Assembly (NCBI GenBank): GCA_965242615.1
Contig: CBDESR010000005.1
Coordinates: forward strand, 1,426,001 to 1,490,000
From: CBDBCU01 sp965242615
GTDB lineage: Bacteria > Chloroflexota > Dehalococcoidia > Lucifugimonadales > UBA3495
Direction of reading: 5' to 3'
DNA: 64,000 nt
In this document: one piece after another, positions 1-8,667 of the stretch
Numbering within the stretch: the stretch's first letter is position 1
Layout: every line of letters begins with the position of its first letter
Notes under the pieces: generated by a model
What the model was told of the DNA's origin: nothing
What the model saw: only the letters and a program-made list of their open reading frames with translations
Database searches by the model: none
Made by a program: the position numbers and the translations under genes

Positions 1-1246
1 TAGGGAAAGGAAACGGGTTGTAGTTACCGGGGTGGGGGCTATTACCCCCCTGGGGCAAACCCTGGAAGCGTTTTGGGCGAACCTGACGGCGGGCCAGTCC
101 GGCATCGGGCCGATGACCTTGTGCGACCCGACCGGCTATCCCTGCCGCATTGCCGGGGAAGTGCGCGATTTTGACCCGGCCCAATACCTTGACCGGCGGG
201 AAGCCCGGCGAATGGCGCGCTTTTCCCAATTGGCGGTGGCGGCGGCATTGACGGCGGTAGCGGCGGCCGGGCTGAAAATGGAGCGGGAGGATGCCTACCG
301 GGTGGGCGTAATTCTGGGCAATGGCAACGGCGGCTTTCCTACTTTGGAGGAGAATTGCCGGATTCTGGCGGCCCGGGGCGGGATGCGGATGTCGCCCTTT
401 TTCTTTCCGATGGTGCTGCCCAATATGGCGGCGGCCAATGTCAGCCAGCACGTTGGGGCCAAGGGCTACAACTCTACCGCCACTACCGCCTGCGCCGCGT
501 CGAACCAAGCCATCGGGGAAGCCTTGCAGCTAATCCGACTGGGCGGCGCCGATGTGGTACTGGCTGGCGGCACGGAAGCCGGCATCAGCCAGTTGGGGTT
601 GGCTGGTTTTGCCGTAATGCGGGCGTTAAGCACCCGGAATGATGAACCGGAAAAAGCCAGCCGCCCCTTTGACGCCGACCGGGATGGGTTTGTGCCATCC
701 GAGGGTTCGGCGTTACTGGTACTGGAGTCGTTGGAACACGCCATAGCCAGGGACGCCGCTATATTGGCGGAAGTAGCCGGTTTCGGCTGCACGGCGGACG
801 CGGGACATCTGGTACAACCGGAGGAAACCGGCGGCAGCGCGGCGGAGGCGATGCGGCGGGCGGTAGCGGACGCCGGGCTGGATTTGGCGGCGGTGGATTA
901 CATCAACGCCCACGGCACTGCGACGCCGCTGAATGACGCCGTGGAAACCCGCGCCATCAAGCGGCTGTTTGGGGAGCGGGCTTATCAAATCCCCATCAGT
1001 TCGACCAAGTCGATGCTGGGGCATTCCCTGGGAGCGTCCGGTTCTTTGGAGGCGGCGGCTTGCGTCAATACGATTGTTACCGGGACAATTCACCCAACGA
1101 TTAACTACGAAACCCCCGACCTGGAGTGTGATTTGGACTATGTGCCGAATGGGGCGCGGCGGCAGGAGGTAAATACGGTTTTGTCCAACGCCTTTGGCTT
1201 TGGGGGACAGAATGCCTGCCTGGTGTTTCGGAAGTTTGCGGGGTAG
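1..1246 (+). CDS. fabF: beta-ketoacyl-ACP synthase II (5' end cut by window)
   Basis: Condensing enzyme of fatty-acid elongation (acyl-ACP plus malonyl-ACP). The frame is open from base 2 and reads RERKRVVVTGVGAITPLG, the usual FabF N-terminus, so the real start lies left of the window. The GTG at 32 is internal. The catalytic Cys is in TTACAASN (residue 154 counted from base 32). The two His are in NAHGTATPLND and KSMLGHSLGASG. The protein ends with the normal FGGQNACLVFRK-type tail. The convergent ruvX gene follows after 11 bases. I cannot see whether acpP or fabG lies upstream. Confidence in the family is very high. The F rather than B assignment rests on overall length and the N-terminal motif. 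Confidence 0.95.
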   Translation, partial: RERKRVVVTGVGAITPLGQTLEAFWANLTAGQSGIGPMTLCDPTGYPCRIAGEVRDFDPAQYLDRREARRMARFSQLAVAAALTAVAAAGLKMEREDAYRVGVILGNGNGGFPTLEENCRILAARGGMRMSPFFFPMVLPNMAAANVSQHVGAKGYNSTATTACAASNQAIGEALQLIRLGGADVVLAGGTEAGISQLGLAGFAVMRALSTRNDEPEKASRPFDADRDGFVPSEGSALLVLESLEHAIARDAAILAEVAGFGCTADAGHLVQPEETGGSAAEAMRRAVADAGLDLAAVDYINAHGTATPLNDAVETRAIKRLFGERAYQIPISSTKSMLGHSLGASGSLEAAACVNTIVTGTIHPTINYETPDLECDLDYVPNGARRQEVNTVLSNAFGFGGQNACLVFRKFAG

Positions 1247-1257
1247 GGCGGCAGCGG

Positions 1258-1683
1258 TCATTCTACCGGGCTGGGCGGCGGGCCGGCCAGGAAACGCTCG
1301 AGGATTAGGGCGGCCGCCGCGGCATCCACGGCCCCCCGGCGCCGGGAGGGTTGCAGGCCGCCCTCCCGGAGCAGCCGTTCCGCGTTCAGGGAAGTAAAGC
1401 GTTCATCGATGGCATAGACCGGCAGGTCGGTGCGTTTCCGCAGTTCCCGTATAAAACCCTGGGCCAGTTGGGCTTGCCGCCCGGTATCCCCGGAGAGTTC
1501 GTAGGGCATCCCGATTACGAAACCCTCGATGTCCCGCTGCTGGGACATTTCCAGAATCCGGGTCAAGTCCCGGGCTAAAGTCTCCCGCTCCAAGTGGCCG
1601 ATGGGAGTAGCCGGCAAGCCGGGGACGCCGCCGGTGGCCATACCAATCCGCCGGTCGCCCAAATCCAGAGCCAGCAAGCGCAT
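1258..1683 (-). CDS. ruvX: Holliday-junction-resolvase-like / pre-16S rRNA nuclease YqgF
   Basis: A 141-residue RNase H-fold nuclease of the YqgF/RuvX family, which trims pre-16S rRNA in the bacteria studied. The N-terminal LALDLGDRRIGMA carries the first acidic residue. FVIGMPYELSGDTG is the family's GxP segment. YAIDERFTS and GAVDAAAAALILERFL supply the remaining acidic residues. The length is normal. It lies 16 bases after alaS on the same strand, and alaS-ruvX is a common bacterial operon pair. The small size and the DxxxxRxG start make confusion with other RNase H-like proteins unlikely. Confidence 0.95.
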   Translation of the reverse strand: MRLLALDLGDRRIGMATGGVPGLPATPIGHLERETLARDLTRILEMSQQRDIEGFVIGMPYELSGDTGRQAQLAQGFIRELRKRTDLPVYAIDERFTSLNAERLLREGGLQPSRRRGAVDAAAAALILERFLAGPPPSPVE

Positions 1684-1699
1684 TGTGCCGCCGCCCCGG

Positions 1700-4630
1700 C
1701 TAATCCCGGCTGGCCCCGGCTTGGCGCACCAAGTCGGCTACCCGGTTCAAGGCGTTATCGAGATTTGCGGCGTCCCGGCCGCCGGCTTGAGCCATTTCCG
1801 GCTGGCCGCCGCCGCCACCACCCATCAATTTGGCCGCTTCCCGGGCGATGTTGCCGGCGTGGAAGCCCCGGCGGGTCAAGTCGGAAGTAACCATCGTTAC
1901 CAGCAGGGGGTTGCCGTTGACTACCGCGCCCAAGGCGATGACGGCATTTTTAGGATGGCGTTGTTTCAGGAAATCGCCCATTTCCCGCATTCCTTCGGCG
2001 CCGTTGGCCGAAGTGCGCCCGGCAATCAGGGTAACGCCGTTGATGTCTTGGGCTTGGGAGAGCAGGTTCTCGGCTTCGGCGCGCAAGTTGCCGCGTTCCA
2101 GAGCAGCCAAGCGGCGGCGCAGCTCATCGGTATCCTGAATAAAGCTGTCGAGGCGGGATTCCAAGTCCACTACCGGGGTTTGCAGTTTGCGGGCCAGGGC
2201 TTCGAGGCGGGCGGTGCGCTCGAGGAAAAGCTGTTCGGCGGCGCGGCCGGTAACGGCTTCGATGCGCCGCATCCCGCCGCCGATGCCGGACTCGCCCAAG
2301 ACAAAGAGGGTGCCTACTTGGCCGGTGGCGTGGACATGGGTGCCGCCGCAAACTTCCATACTGAAGGGCGCGGCGGGGTCGGAGGGGGATTCGTCCATCC
2401 GCACTACCCGCACGGTGTCGCCGTATTTGTCGCCAAAGAAAGCCAATGCCCCCTGCTGGACGGCGGCGGCGTAGGTGCTTTCCGCAGTGGACACCGCCAG
2501 ATTATCCCGCACTTTGCCGTTAGCGAGGGACTGGACAGCAAGCTGTTCGTCGGGAGCAAGGGGGCCGACATGGGAGAAGTCAAAGCGCAAACGGTCGGGG
2601 GAAACCAGCGAGCCGGCTTGCCGCACATGGGGGCCGAGAGTAGCGCGGAGGGCGGCGTGGAGCAGATGGGTGCCGCTGTGATTGCGGGCGGCGTCCATCC
2701 GGCGGGCGGCGTCCACTTGCGCCGACACCGGTTCGCCCAGAGAAATATCGCCGCTGACTACTATTCCCTTATGGACAATCAAGCCGGCGACCGGGCTTTG
2801 CGTATCCTCAACCCGAAAGACGCCGTTGGGGCCAGTAATGATGCCCTGGTCGCCGACCTGCCCGCCGCTTTCGGCATAGAAAGGCGTATCCGCCAACACC
2901 AACTCCACCGCTTGACCGGGGAGGGCATAACCGGCCGGGGCATTGTCCACCAGCAGGGCGGCGATAACGGTTTCCCGGGAGAGTTGGGTATAGCCGACAA
3001 AGCGGGAGGGTTCGACGCCGAGGTTTTCGTAGGCGGTCAGCATTTCCATTCCGCCGCTGAATCCCTGGGCGGCCCGGGATTGTTCCCGCTGCCGGGCCAT
3101 TTCTTGCTCGAAGCCGGGCAAATCGACTTCCAGCCCCTGCTCCCGGGCAATTTCGGCGGTGAGTTCCGGGGGGAAACCGTAGGTGTCGTAGAGGATAAAG
3201 ACTTCCCGGCCAGTAACTAGCCTTGCTGAGCGCAGACCCCGGAGGGCGGCGTTTATAAGTTCCTCCCTACCCGCGGCCTCAATAGGCACTTGCTCATTTA
3301 TTTCCTCGTTGAGCAAGGCCAGAGCGATGCTTGCTCCGCGTTCTTCCGCGGCAAATCGCTCGCTAAAGGGATTGACATCGCGACGGTAGGTAACTACAGC
3401 ACCGTCCGAGCTTACCGTAGCGACTTCCCGGACGATAAAAATACCGTTGAGTATGTCATTGCCACGCTCAAAGGTACGCCCGAACCGTTCCTCCTCCAAG
3501 CCGATTACCCGCATTATAAAGTTGCGGTTTTCGGCCAGTTCCGGGTAGGCGGCGCTGAAGTTGTCCATTACTACGGCCGCTACTTGGGTAAGGAAGGGCT
3601 GGGTCAAGCCGAGGCGGCGGCCGTAGCGGATGGCGCGGCGGATGACCCGGCGCAATACATAGCCGCGCCCTTCGTTGCCCGGCACTACGCCATCGCCAAT
3701 CAGGAAAGCGGCGGCCCGGGCGTGTTCGGCCACTACCCGCAGGGCGTAGTCCGTTTCCCGGTCAACGCCGTAAGCCTGGCCGCTGAGCTGTACCGCTTGG
3801 TCGATGATGGGGCGGAACAGGTCGGTTTCATAGACATTGGGCTTATTCTGCAACACGGCGGCGGCCCGCTCCAATCCCATACCGGTATCCACGCTGGGGG
3901 CGGGCAAGGGGGTGCGCTGGCCTTGGGCATCCTGATAGAACTGCATAAAGACCAGGTTCCATAGTTCGACGAACCGCTCGCAGTCGCAATTGGGATGACA
4001 GCCTGGCGGGGTTTCCGCTTGGCCGGTTGCCAACTCCCGGCGGAATTGGTCGGTCAAGTTGTCCGGGGATACCAGGGGGCTACAGCCTTTAGCCGCGCCG
4101 CCGTCAAAGTGCAGTTCGGAGCAGGGGCCGGTGGGGCCTTCGGCGCCGGCCGGCCCCCACCAGTTATCGCTGTCCCCGTAGCGGTAAATGCGCTCCGAGG
4201 GGATGCCGATTTCATCGCGCCAGATGGCGGCGGCTTCGTCATCATCCAGATGGATGGTAACGAACAGGCTATCCGGGGGCAGGTTGAACCGGGTAGTAAC
4301 CAGTTCCCAGGCGTAGGCGATGGCATTCTGCTTGAAGTAGTCGCCGATGCTGAAGTTGCCCAGCATCTCAAAAAAGGTCAGATGCTTGTGGTCGCCCACT
4401 TCGTCGATGTCGGTGGTGCGAAAGCTCTTTTGGGAACTGGTGAGCCGGCGGTTGGGCGGCGTCTGTTCGCCCATAAAGAAGGGCTTGAACGGCACCATCC
4501 CGGCGCTGGTGAACAGCAGGGTGGGGTCGCCGGCGGGTATCAGGGAGGCGCTGGGCATGGGCTGATGCCCCTGGTCGGCAAAGAACTGGCGGAAAGAGCT
4601 GCGGATTTCGTCCCCGGTCATAAAGGTCAA
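1700..4630 (-). CDS. alaS: alanyl-tRNA synthetase
   Basis: Class II synthetase charging tRNA-Ala. It has the N-terminal catalytic core (SFFADQGHQPMPSASLIP, then TSAGMVPFKPFF) and the editing-domain zinc ligands in RNHSGTHLLHAAL and CGGTHV. The Gly-rich C-terminal DHHA1 tail is GGGGGGQPEMAQAGG. At 976 residues it is about 100 longer than usual. About 70 extra residues sit at roughly 397-470, between the catalytic core and LYDTYGFPPELT. Two starts are possible. A TTG at 4630 has AGGTGA about 7 bases upstream, and an ATG at 4621 starts MTGDEIRSSF. The Shine-Dalgarno position favours the TTG. It is the first gene of an alaS-ruvX operon. Confidence 0.97.
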   Translation of the reverse strand: MTFMTGDEIRSSFRQFFADQGHQPMPSASLIPAGDPTLLFTSAGMVPFKPFFMGEQTPPNRRLTSSQKSFRTTDIDEVGDHKHLTFFEMLGNFSIGDYFKQNAIAYAWELVTTRFNLPPDSLFVTIHLDDDEAAAIWRDEIGIPSERIYRYGDSDNWWGPAGAEGPTGPCSELHFDGGAAKGCSPLVSPDNLTDQFRRELATGQAETPPGCHPNCDCERFVELWNLVFMQFYQDAQGQRTPLPAPSVDTGMGLERAAAVLQNKPNVYETDLFRPIIDQAVQLSGQAYGVDRETDYALRVVAEHARAAAFLIGDGVVPGNEGRGYVLRRVIRRAIRYGRRLGLTQPFLTQVAAVVMDNFSAAYPELAENRNFIMRVIGLEEERFGRTFERGNDILNGIFIVREVATVSSDGAVVTYRRDVNPFSERFAAEERGASIALALLNEEINEQVPIEAAGREELINAALRGLRSARLVTGREVFILYDTYGFPPELTAEIAREQGLEVDLPGFEQEMARQREQSRAAQGFSGGMEMLTAYENLGVEPSRFVGYTQLSRETVIAALLVDNAPAGYALPGQAVELVLADTPFYAESGGQVGDQGIITGPNGVFRVEDTQSPVAGLIVHKGIVVSGDISLGEPVSAQVDAARRMDAARNHSGTHLLHAALRATLGPHVRQAGSLVSPDRLRFDFSHVGPLAPDEQLAVQSLANGKVRDNLAVSTAESTYAAAVQQGALAFFGDKYGDTVRVVRMDESPSDPAAPFSMEVCGGTHVHATGQVGTLFVLGESGIGGGMRRIEAVTGRAAEQLFLERTARLEALARKLQTPVVDLESRLDSFIQDTDELRRRLAALERGNLRAEAENLLSQAQDINGVTLIAGRTSANGAEGMREMGDFLKQRHPKNAVIALGAVVNGNPLLVTMVTSDLTRRGFHAGNIAREAAKLMGGGGGGQPEMAQAGGRDAANLDNALNRVADLVRQAGASRD

Positions 4631-4738
4631 GGCGGTTCACCTGTAAGGGAAGGAATTGGCAGGGATTTTAAGGGATAAGGGCGGGGGGCGTCAATTGTAT
4701 GGGCAACGATTTCCGGGCAATCGGATAAGAAAACCGCC

Positions 4739-4758
4739 ATTCCCGTTGGCGGGGGAAT
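4739..4758. repeat. dRS3-like palindrome ATTCCC-N8-GGGAAT
   Basis: The 20-base ATTCCCGTTGGCGGGGGAAT followed by GACGG matches the family found at 8022, 9076, 9242, 10723, 10942 and 25947. It sits between the divergent 5' side of alaS and the 3' end of the broken secreted-protein gene, where it could also act as a hairpin terminator. The rest of 4631-4803 shows nothing else. Confidence 0.7.
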
Positions 4759-4803
4759 GACGGCGCGGGGTTCCGGGGGGGCGACGACGGGCGCCGCCGG
4801 GGG

Positions 4804-5788
4804 TTAGCGGCGGCGGACGCGGACTTTCTTTTCGCAGACGGCGTTGTAGAGGCGGAACTGCCGGGCATGGATCCGATAGTGAGCGCCTGACGGCGGGATG
4901 TGGTATTCCCAATTTCCAAAGCCCCGTCCCGGGATGCGCCGATCCGGATACCCCGGGTCGACGATGTCGGCGCTGGTGATGGCGGCGCGGAGGCGATCGT
5001 AGCCCCGGTCGCGGCACTCCGCTTCGGCCAAGGGCTGGGCCATGGCTGCCCAATCGAGGTTAATAGTGCAGCGATAATCTACGCCCCCGCCGCTATTCCA
5101 GCTCCCGCCCACGGTGGAGTGGGTACACCACCGCATCCGGGCGTTTTCGATGAGCGTATTGGCTTGGTTATCATGGCCACTGAGCAGGTGATCAGACGGG
5201 TAAGCGCCAAGAAGTTGGGCACCGATGACGTAGGTCGAAGGGGAAACCCGCTCGGTCAGGCGGAGGCGTTTGATGACGGTTTTCTTGCCGCGGCGGGGTT
5301 CCTCAGGGAACTCAAAGATGCGGTCGCGGCTGATGCCGGTAACGCCGGATTCGCCGTCGGTCAGGTAGCCTTCTTGGGCCGCCAGAAAGCCGCGGAAGTT
5401 GCCTTGCTGGCCGAAATAGACGGTGTCGTCCCGTTCGTTGCGGTCGCGGCCGGCAAGCCAAGTTTCGGACTTGGTCCAGGTGTCGGACTGGTCGATGGCG
5501 CAGTAGATGGACTTGCCGCGGTTGGCGGCCAGGGATTCGAGGATCATCGAGACGCGGGCATCCTCGGCGTCGGCGACCGCCGGAGTCTCTTGCCAGTCGG
5601 ATCAGTCCCAGGGGATGGTGCGGGGGGCGGCTTGGGCGACGTCTACATAGAACAGGTGTTCGGGGGGGGGGTAGTTCGGAACTGGAGCGGGTGAGGGCCG
5701 GTTCGGCGCGGCCGCTGTTGTGGGCAAAGGCGGCGGCCAGTGCCAGCAGGCCGACCACGGCCAAGGCGGATACGAGGAGGCGAAACAT
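4804..5788 (-). pseudogene. secreted protein of unknown family, frameshifted at a C10 tract and interrupted by TGA
   Basis: The ATG at 5788 has AAGGAG 8 bases upstream and encodes a signal peptide (MFRLLVSALAVVGLLALAAAFA). The frame is then lost at a run of ten C (minus strand, 5662-5671). Removing one C restores the frame: ...EHLFYVDVAQAAPRTIPWD, then TGA (5602-5604), then SDWQETPAVADAEDARVSMILESL and about 250 clean codons ending VCEKKVRVRRR. The paralog at 14088 has Cys (TGC) exactly where this copy has TGA. The two copies are close relatives in the first 110 mature residues and at the basic C-terminus, and diverge between. I recognise no domain. Most likely it is a decayed gene, but the Cys/TGA swap is worth checking (see findings). 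Confidence 0.7.
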
Positions 5789-5967
5789 AGCGGTTGCTCC
5801 TTTTGGGGAGTTGAGGTTGAGGCTTGGCATAAGGTAAGGGATGGGGAGGGGTTTTGTCAAGGGGCGGGGGAGGGGCGGATTGGGGAGAGTCTGCCGGATT
5901 TTGCGGGGGATTTTAGCGGCGGCGGCGTTCATCAAACGGCCGCCGCCGGTTCAGGGTTGGGTTGTCG

Positions 5968-6441
5968 TTACGGGCTGCCGTTGCTGTGGTCCGCGGGGTT
6001 CCGGGCGAGGCCCGGGGGCAGCGGCAAGCCTTCCGGCCACTGGTCCTTATGCTGTTCGTACCATTCCCGCAATTGGGCCCGTTCGGCTTCGGCCCGCGCG
6101 GTCGCTTCCGCCGCGGCTCGCGCGGTTGCTTCAGCGGTTGCTTCCGCCGCGGCCCGTTCCACTTCGCGCCGATTGGCTCGCTTGGAAAGAATCATGTGCC
6201 ATACCTCCAGGTGCAAGTATAGGGCGGCCAGGAGCCACGGATACAATCCGCCGCCGGCGAAGGACACGCCCTCTTTGATGTTGACGAGGACCGGGCGGGT
6301 CGGGTGTTGGTAAAACTCGACCGCCAGGGCCGCGCCGGTGGCGAGGTAGAAGGTCAGCCACGCCAACAGGAAAAACCACCGGGGAATGTCGGTTATCATT
6401 TCCGACAGCAGCCATTGTTTCAACTGCGCTTTCACCTCCAA
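5968..6441 (-). CDS. small membrane-anchored coiled-coil protein with WYE...PPP tail (copy 1)
   Basis: Unknown function. It has two hydrophobic segments (about residues 22-44 and 66-84), then a long Ala/Glu/Arg helix rich in AEATARAEAE repeats. The tail is LREWYEQHKDQWPEGLPLPPG...NGSP. The same architecture recurs at 11561, 15303, 22246 and 40608. The tail W-Y-E-(R/Q) followed by P-P-P and an Asn-Gly end is the shared signature. The start is unclear. TTG at 6441 overlaps GGAGGTG, so a TTG at 6423, 11 bases beyond it, may be the real one. A minus-strand TATAAT at 6453-6458 lies just upstream. The coiled coil suggests oligomerisation under the membrane (inference). Confidence 0.75.
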   Translation of the reverse strand: MEVKAQLKQWLLSEMITDIPRWFFLLAWLTFYLATGAALAVEFYQHPTRPVLVNIKEGVSFAGGGLYPWLLAALYLHLEVWHMILSKRANRREVERAAAEATAEATARAAAEATARAEAERAQLREWYEQHKDQWPEGLPLPPGLARNPADHSNGSP

Positions 6442-6506
6442 GCAGATACTCGATTATATACTATTGCCGGGGGTTAGCGCGGGTAGTGGACGATTTGCTG
6501 GCTGGT

Positions 6507-6535
6507 TTGATTTTTGGGATGGGGTTTGTTACACT
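6507..6535 (+). promoter_or_regulatory. likely sigma-70 promoter of the alpha/beta hydrolase
   Basis: TTGATT (6507-6512), a 17-base spacer and TACACT (6530-6535). The segment TTTGTTACACTGGCG (6525-6539) is repeated immediately at 6540-6554, giving a second -10-like box 15 bases on. Confidence 0.45.
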
Positions 6536-6554
6536 GGCGTTTGTTACACTGGCG
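6525..6554 (+). repeat. 15-bp tandem duplication in promoter
   Basis: TTTGTTACACTGGCG occurs twice head to tail. It duplicates the -10 box of the preceding promoter and could change its spacing or strength. Confidence 0.8.
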
Positions 6555-6582
6555 GCGGATTTTGTTGAGGAGGGATGCGCTG

Positions 6583-7419
6583 ATGACTATTCCTGACGCT
6601 GTAGGTGCGGAGCCGGCGGTCAATTCTTGGCCGGCGGGGTGGGTGGGGGAGCGGCGGGCGGTGGCGGGGGTGAGTTTGGAGTTGGTTAGGGGCGGGTCGG
6701 GGAAGCCGCTGCTGGTTTTTCATGATGAGGTGGCGCATCCGGGGCCGTTGGGGTTTTTGGAGGATTTGGCGGAGGGGTTTCGGGTGCATTTGCCGTTTCA
6801 TCCGGGGTTTGGGCGGACGGAGCGGGTGGATTGGGTGATGAATATGCGGGATTTGGCGGGGTGGTATTTGCTGGCGTTGGAGGATTTGGGGTTGGATGGG
6901 GTGGATGCGGTGGGGTTTTCGTTGGGGGGTTGGCTGGCGGCGGAGTTGGCGACGATGCGGCCGGAGACTTTTCGGCGGTTGGTTTTGGTGGCGCCGCTGG
7001 GTGTGCGGCCGCCGGTGGGGTTTATTTATGATATGTTTTTGCAGGTGGCGCGGCAGTTTATTCGGGATGGGTTTTATGATCCGGATTCGGCGCCGGAGTT
7101 TGGGGTGGTGTGTCCGGAGGCGCCGGCGGCGGAGTTGGCGCAGGGTTGGGAGTTGGCGCGGGAGGAGGCGTGTCGGTTGGGTTGGCGGCCGTATATGTAT
7201 TATCCGGGGTTGCCGCCTTTGTTGGCGCGGCTGCGGGGGTTGCCGACTTTGTTGGTTTGGGGGCGGGAGGATGGTATTGTGCCGGTGAGCGCGGGGCAGG
7301 TGTATCAGCAGGCGATTCCGGGGTCGCGGTTGGCGGTTTTGGAGGGGTGTGGGCATTATCCGCAGTTGGAGCGGCGGGAGGAGTTTGTGGGGTTGGTTAG
7401 GGAGTTTTTGGGGGAGTGA
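6583..7419 (+). CDS. alpha/beta hydrolase
   Basis: The start is the ATG at 6583, with AGGAGG at 6568-6573. This gives 278 residues. The nucleophile elbow is GFSLGGWLAAE, the acid is in VWGREDGIVP and the His is in GCGHYPQLE, so the triad is complete. The cap includes the WELAREEACRLGWRPYMYYPGLPPLL segment. A close relative at 18099-18890 shares GFSLGGW, the KPYM/RPYM segment and YQQAIPGS. It has no signal peptide and is therefore cytoplasmic. The substrate is unknown. Ester or C-C bond hydrolysis in aromatic or aliphatic catabolism is typical of such enzymes. Codons end overwhelmingly in G or T, as in the LLM oxidoreductase and halogenase genes nearby and unlike the C-ending genes after 41 kb. 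Confidence 0.85.
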   Translation: MTIPDAVGAEPAVNSWPAGWVGERRAVAGVSLELVRGGSGKPLLVFHDEVAHPGPLGFLEDLAEGFRVHLPFHPGFGRTERVDWVMNMRDLAGWYLLALEDLGLDGVDAVGFSLGGWLAAELATMRPETFRRLVLVAPLGVRPPVGFIYDMFLQVARQFIRDGFYDPDSAPEFGVVCPEAPAAELAQGWELAREEACRLGWRPYMYYPGLPPLLARLRGLPTLLVWGREDGIVPVSAGQVYQQAIPGSRLAVLEGCGHYPQLERREEFVGLVREFLGE

Positions 7420-8215
7420 TGGAGGTTGTGGGGGTTGAGTTGGGCGGCGGGCTGGAGGGTGAAGGCCAGCCCCCGCTACGCAGTAACCGGCCTATGGGGG
7501 TATTTTAGCGGGGAGTTGCTGGTGGGTCAAGGGGGGATTGCCGTTTTTGGGGACGAAGGATGGTAACGGGTTCGGGAATGACGGTGGCCGAGAGGATGGG
7601 GACGGTTAGCCGGATGGGGAGACGGCGGGGGAACTGTCACATAAAGTTCCCCCGCACCCCCTCAAAACTTTTGAGTTTGGGGATGGTTGCGGGTTTTGAG
7701 AGGGGGTTTTAGGTGGGCATTTTAGATTCCTCCCTTTGGTCGGAATGACATGGCTATAGCGTTGGTTATTCGGGGGCGGTGATAGTCAGGGGGGGACGGA
7801 TTGGCGGGGGAACTTTTGTAAAAGTTCCCCCGCACCCCCTCAAAACTTTTGGGTTTGGGAATGGTTGGGGGTTTTGAGAGGGAGTTTAAGGCGGGCATTT
7901 TGGATTCCTCCCTTTGGTCGGAATGACATGGCTATAGCGTTGGTTATTCGGGGGGCGGTGATAGTCAGGGGGGAGACGGATTGGCGGGGGATTCTTGGTT
8001 GGTCAAGGGGCGGGGTTCTGGATTCCCACTTTCGTGGGAATGACGGTGGGGGTGCGGGAAGGATGGTGGTCGGGTTGAGGGGGGACGGTTTGCTGGATGG
8101 GGTGGCCGGGATGATGAGGGTTTGCATTGGGCGGGGGATGAGGGTATGATGGGGGTGTAATGAGGCGGCGTAGTGTCATGAGGTTTTTGCGGGGCTGCGG
8201 GACAGCGGTAAGGTT
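7420..8215. repeat. non-coding block of palindromic and duplicated repeats
   Basis: No gene is supported. The block has two tandem copies, 178 bases apart, of a unit of about 165 bp (about 7645-7810 and 7823-7990). Each copy holds GTTCCCCCGCACCCCCTCAA, the imperfect palindrome ATTCCTCCCTTTGGTCGGAAT and GCTATAGCGTTGGTTATTCG. A hairpin GGGGGAACTTTTGTAAAAGTTCCCCC is centred near 7820. A dRS3-like ATTCCCACTTTCGTGGGAAT lies at 8022-8041. Open frames here encode only repeat-derived Pro/Arg-rich strings. Confidence 0.8.
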
Positions 8216-8620
8216 TTGTTGTCCAGCGTCATCGGGGTGTTGTCGCTGGTGGTGAATGCTTATTTGGTGTGGGGGTCGAAGGATTGGAGCGGGGGGCCTT
8301 ATTATGAGCTGTATCGGGAGGTTATTACGGTTACGGCGGCGACGGCGGCGGTGCTGATTGCGATTGTTGTTTATGCTCCGGAGGTGGCGAAGGTGTTTGG
8401 CGAGACTTTTTTGGCGAAGCAGTATGCGGCTGGGCGGGAGGAGGGCGTTGAAATCGGGCGGGGTCAGGGCCGGGGGGAGGGGATCGAGATCGGGAACGAC
8501 CAGGTGCTGAAACTGCTGGAGGAAAATCCGGGGGCTACGGTCGAGCAGCTTAAAGAGTTGCTGCGGAATGGGGATAAGCCGCGCCAAGGGAAGGGGGACG
8601 GCGCGGCGGGGAAGGAGTAG
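8216..8620 (+). CDS. small membrane protein with charged Gly/Glu helix and ENPGATVEQLKELL tail
   Basis: Unknown function, 134 residues. It has an N-terminal hydrophobic stretch (LSSVIGVLSLVVNAYLVWG), a second one (VITVTAATAAVLIAIVVYA) and then FLAKQYAAGREEGVEIGRGQGRGEG. The C-terminal segment VLKLLEENPGATVEQLKELL is repeated in the next gene. The xxKxYxAGREEG segment resembles the post-membrane helix of the WYE-tail proteins (KQHRLEAGIKIG at 40608 and QQRYEAGRQTQ at 15303). The start is uncertain. There is only TTG at 8216 or 8219, preceded by a weak GTAAGG. Confidence 0.6.
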   Translation: MLSSVIGVLSLVVNAYLVWGSKDWSGGPYYELYREVITVTAATAAVLIAIVVYAPEVAKVFGETFLAKQYAAGREEGVEIGRGQGRGEGIEIGNDQVLKLLEENPGATVEQLKELLRNGDKPRQGKGDGAAGKE

Positions 8621-8667
8621 CGGCGGCCTTTTGGGCTTTGGGTCGGCGTAGCAGAGGAGGTTGCCGG

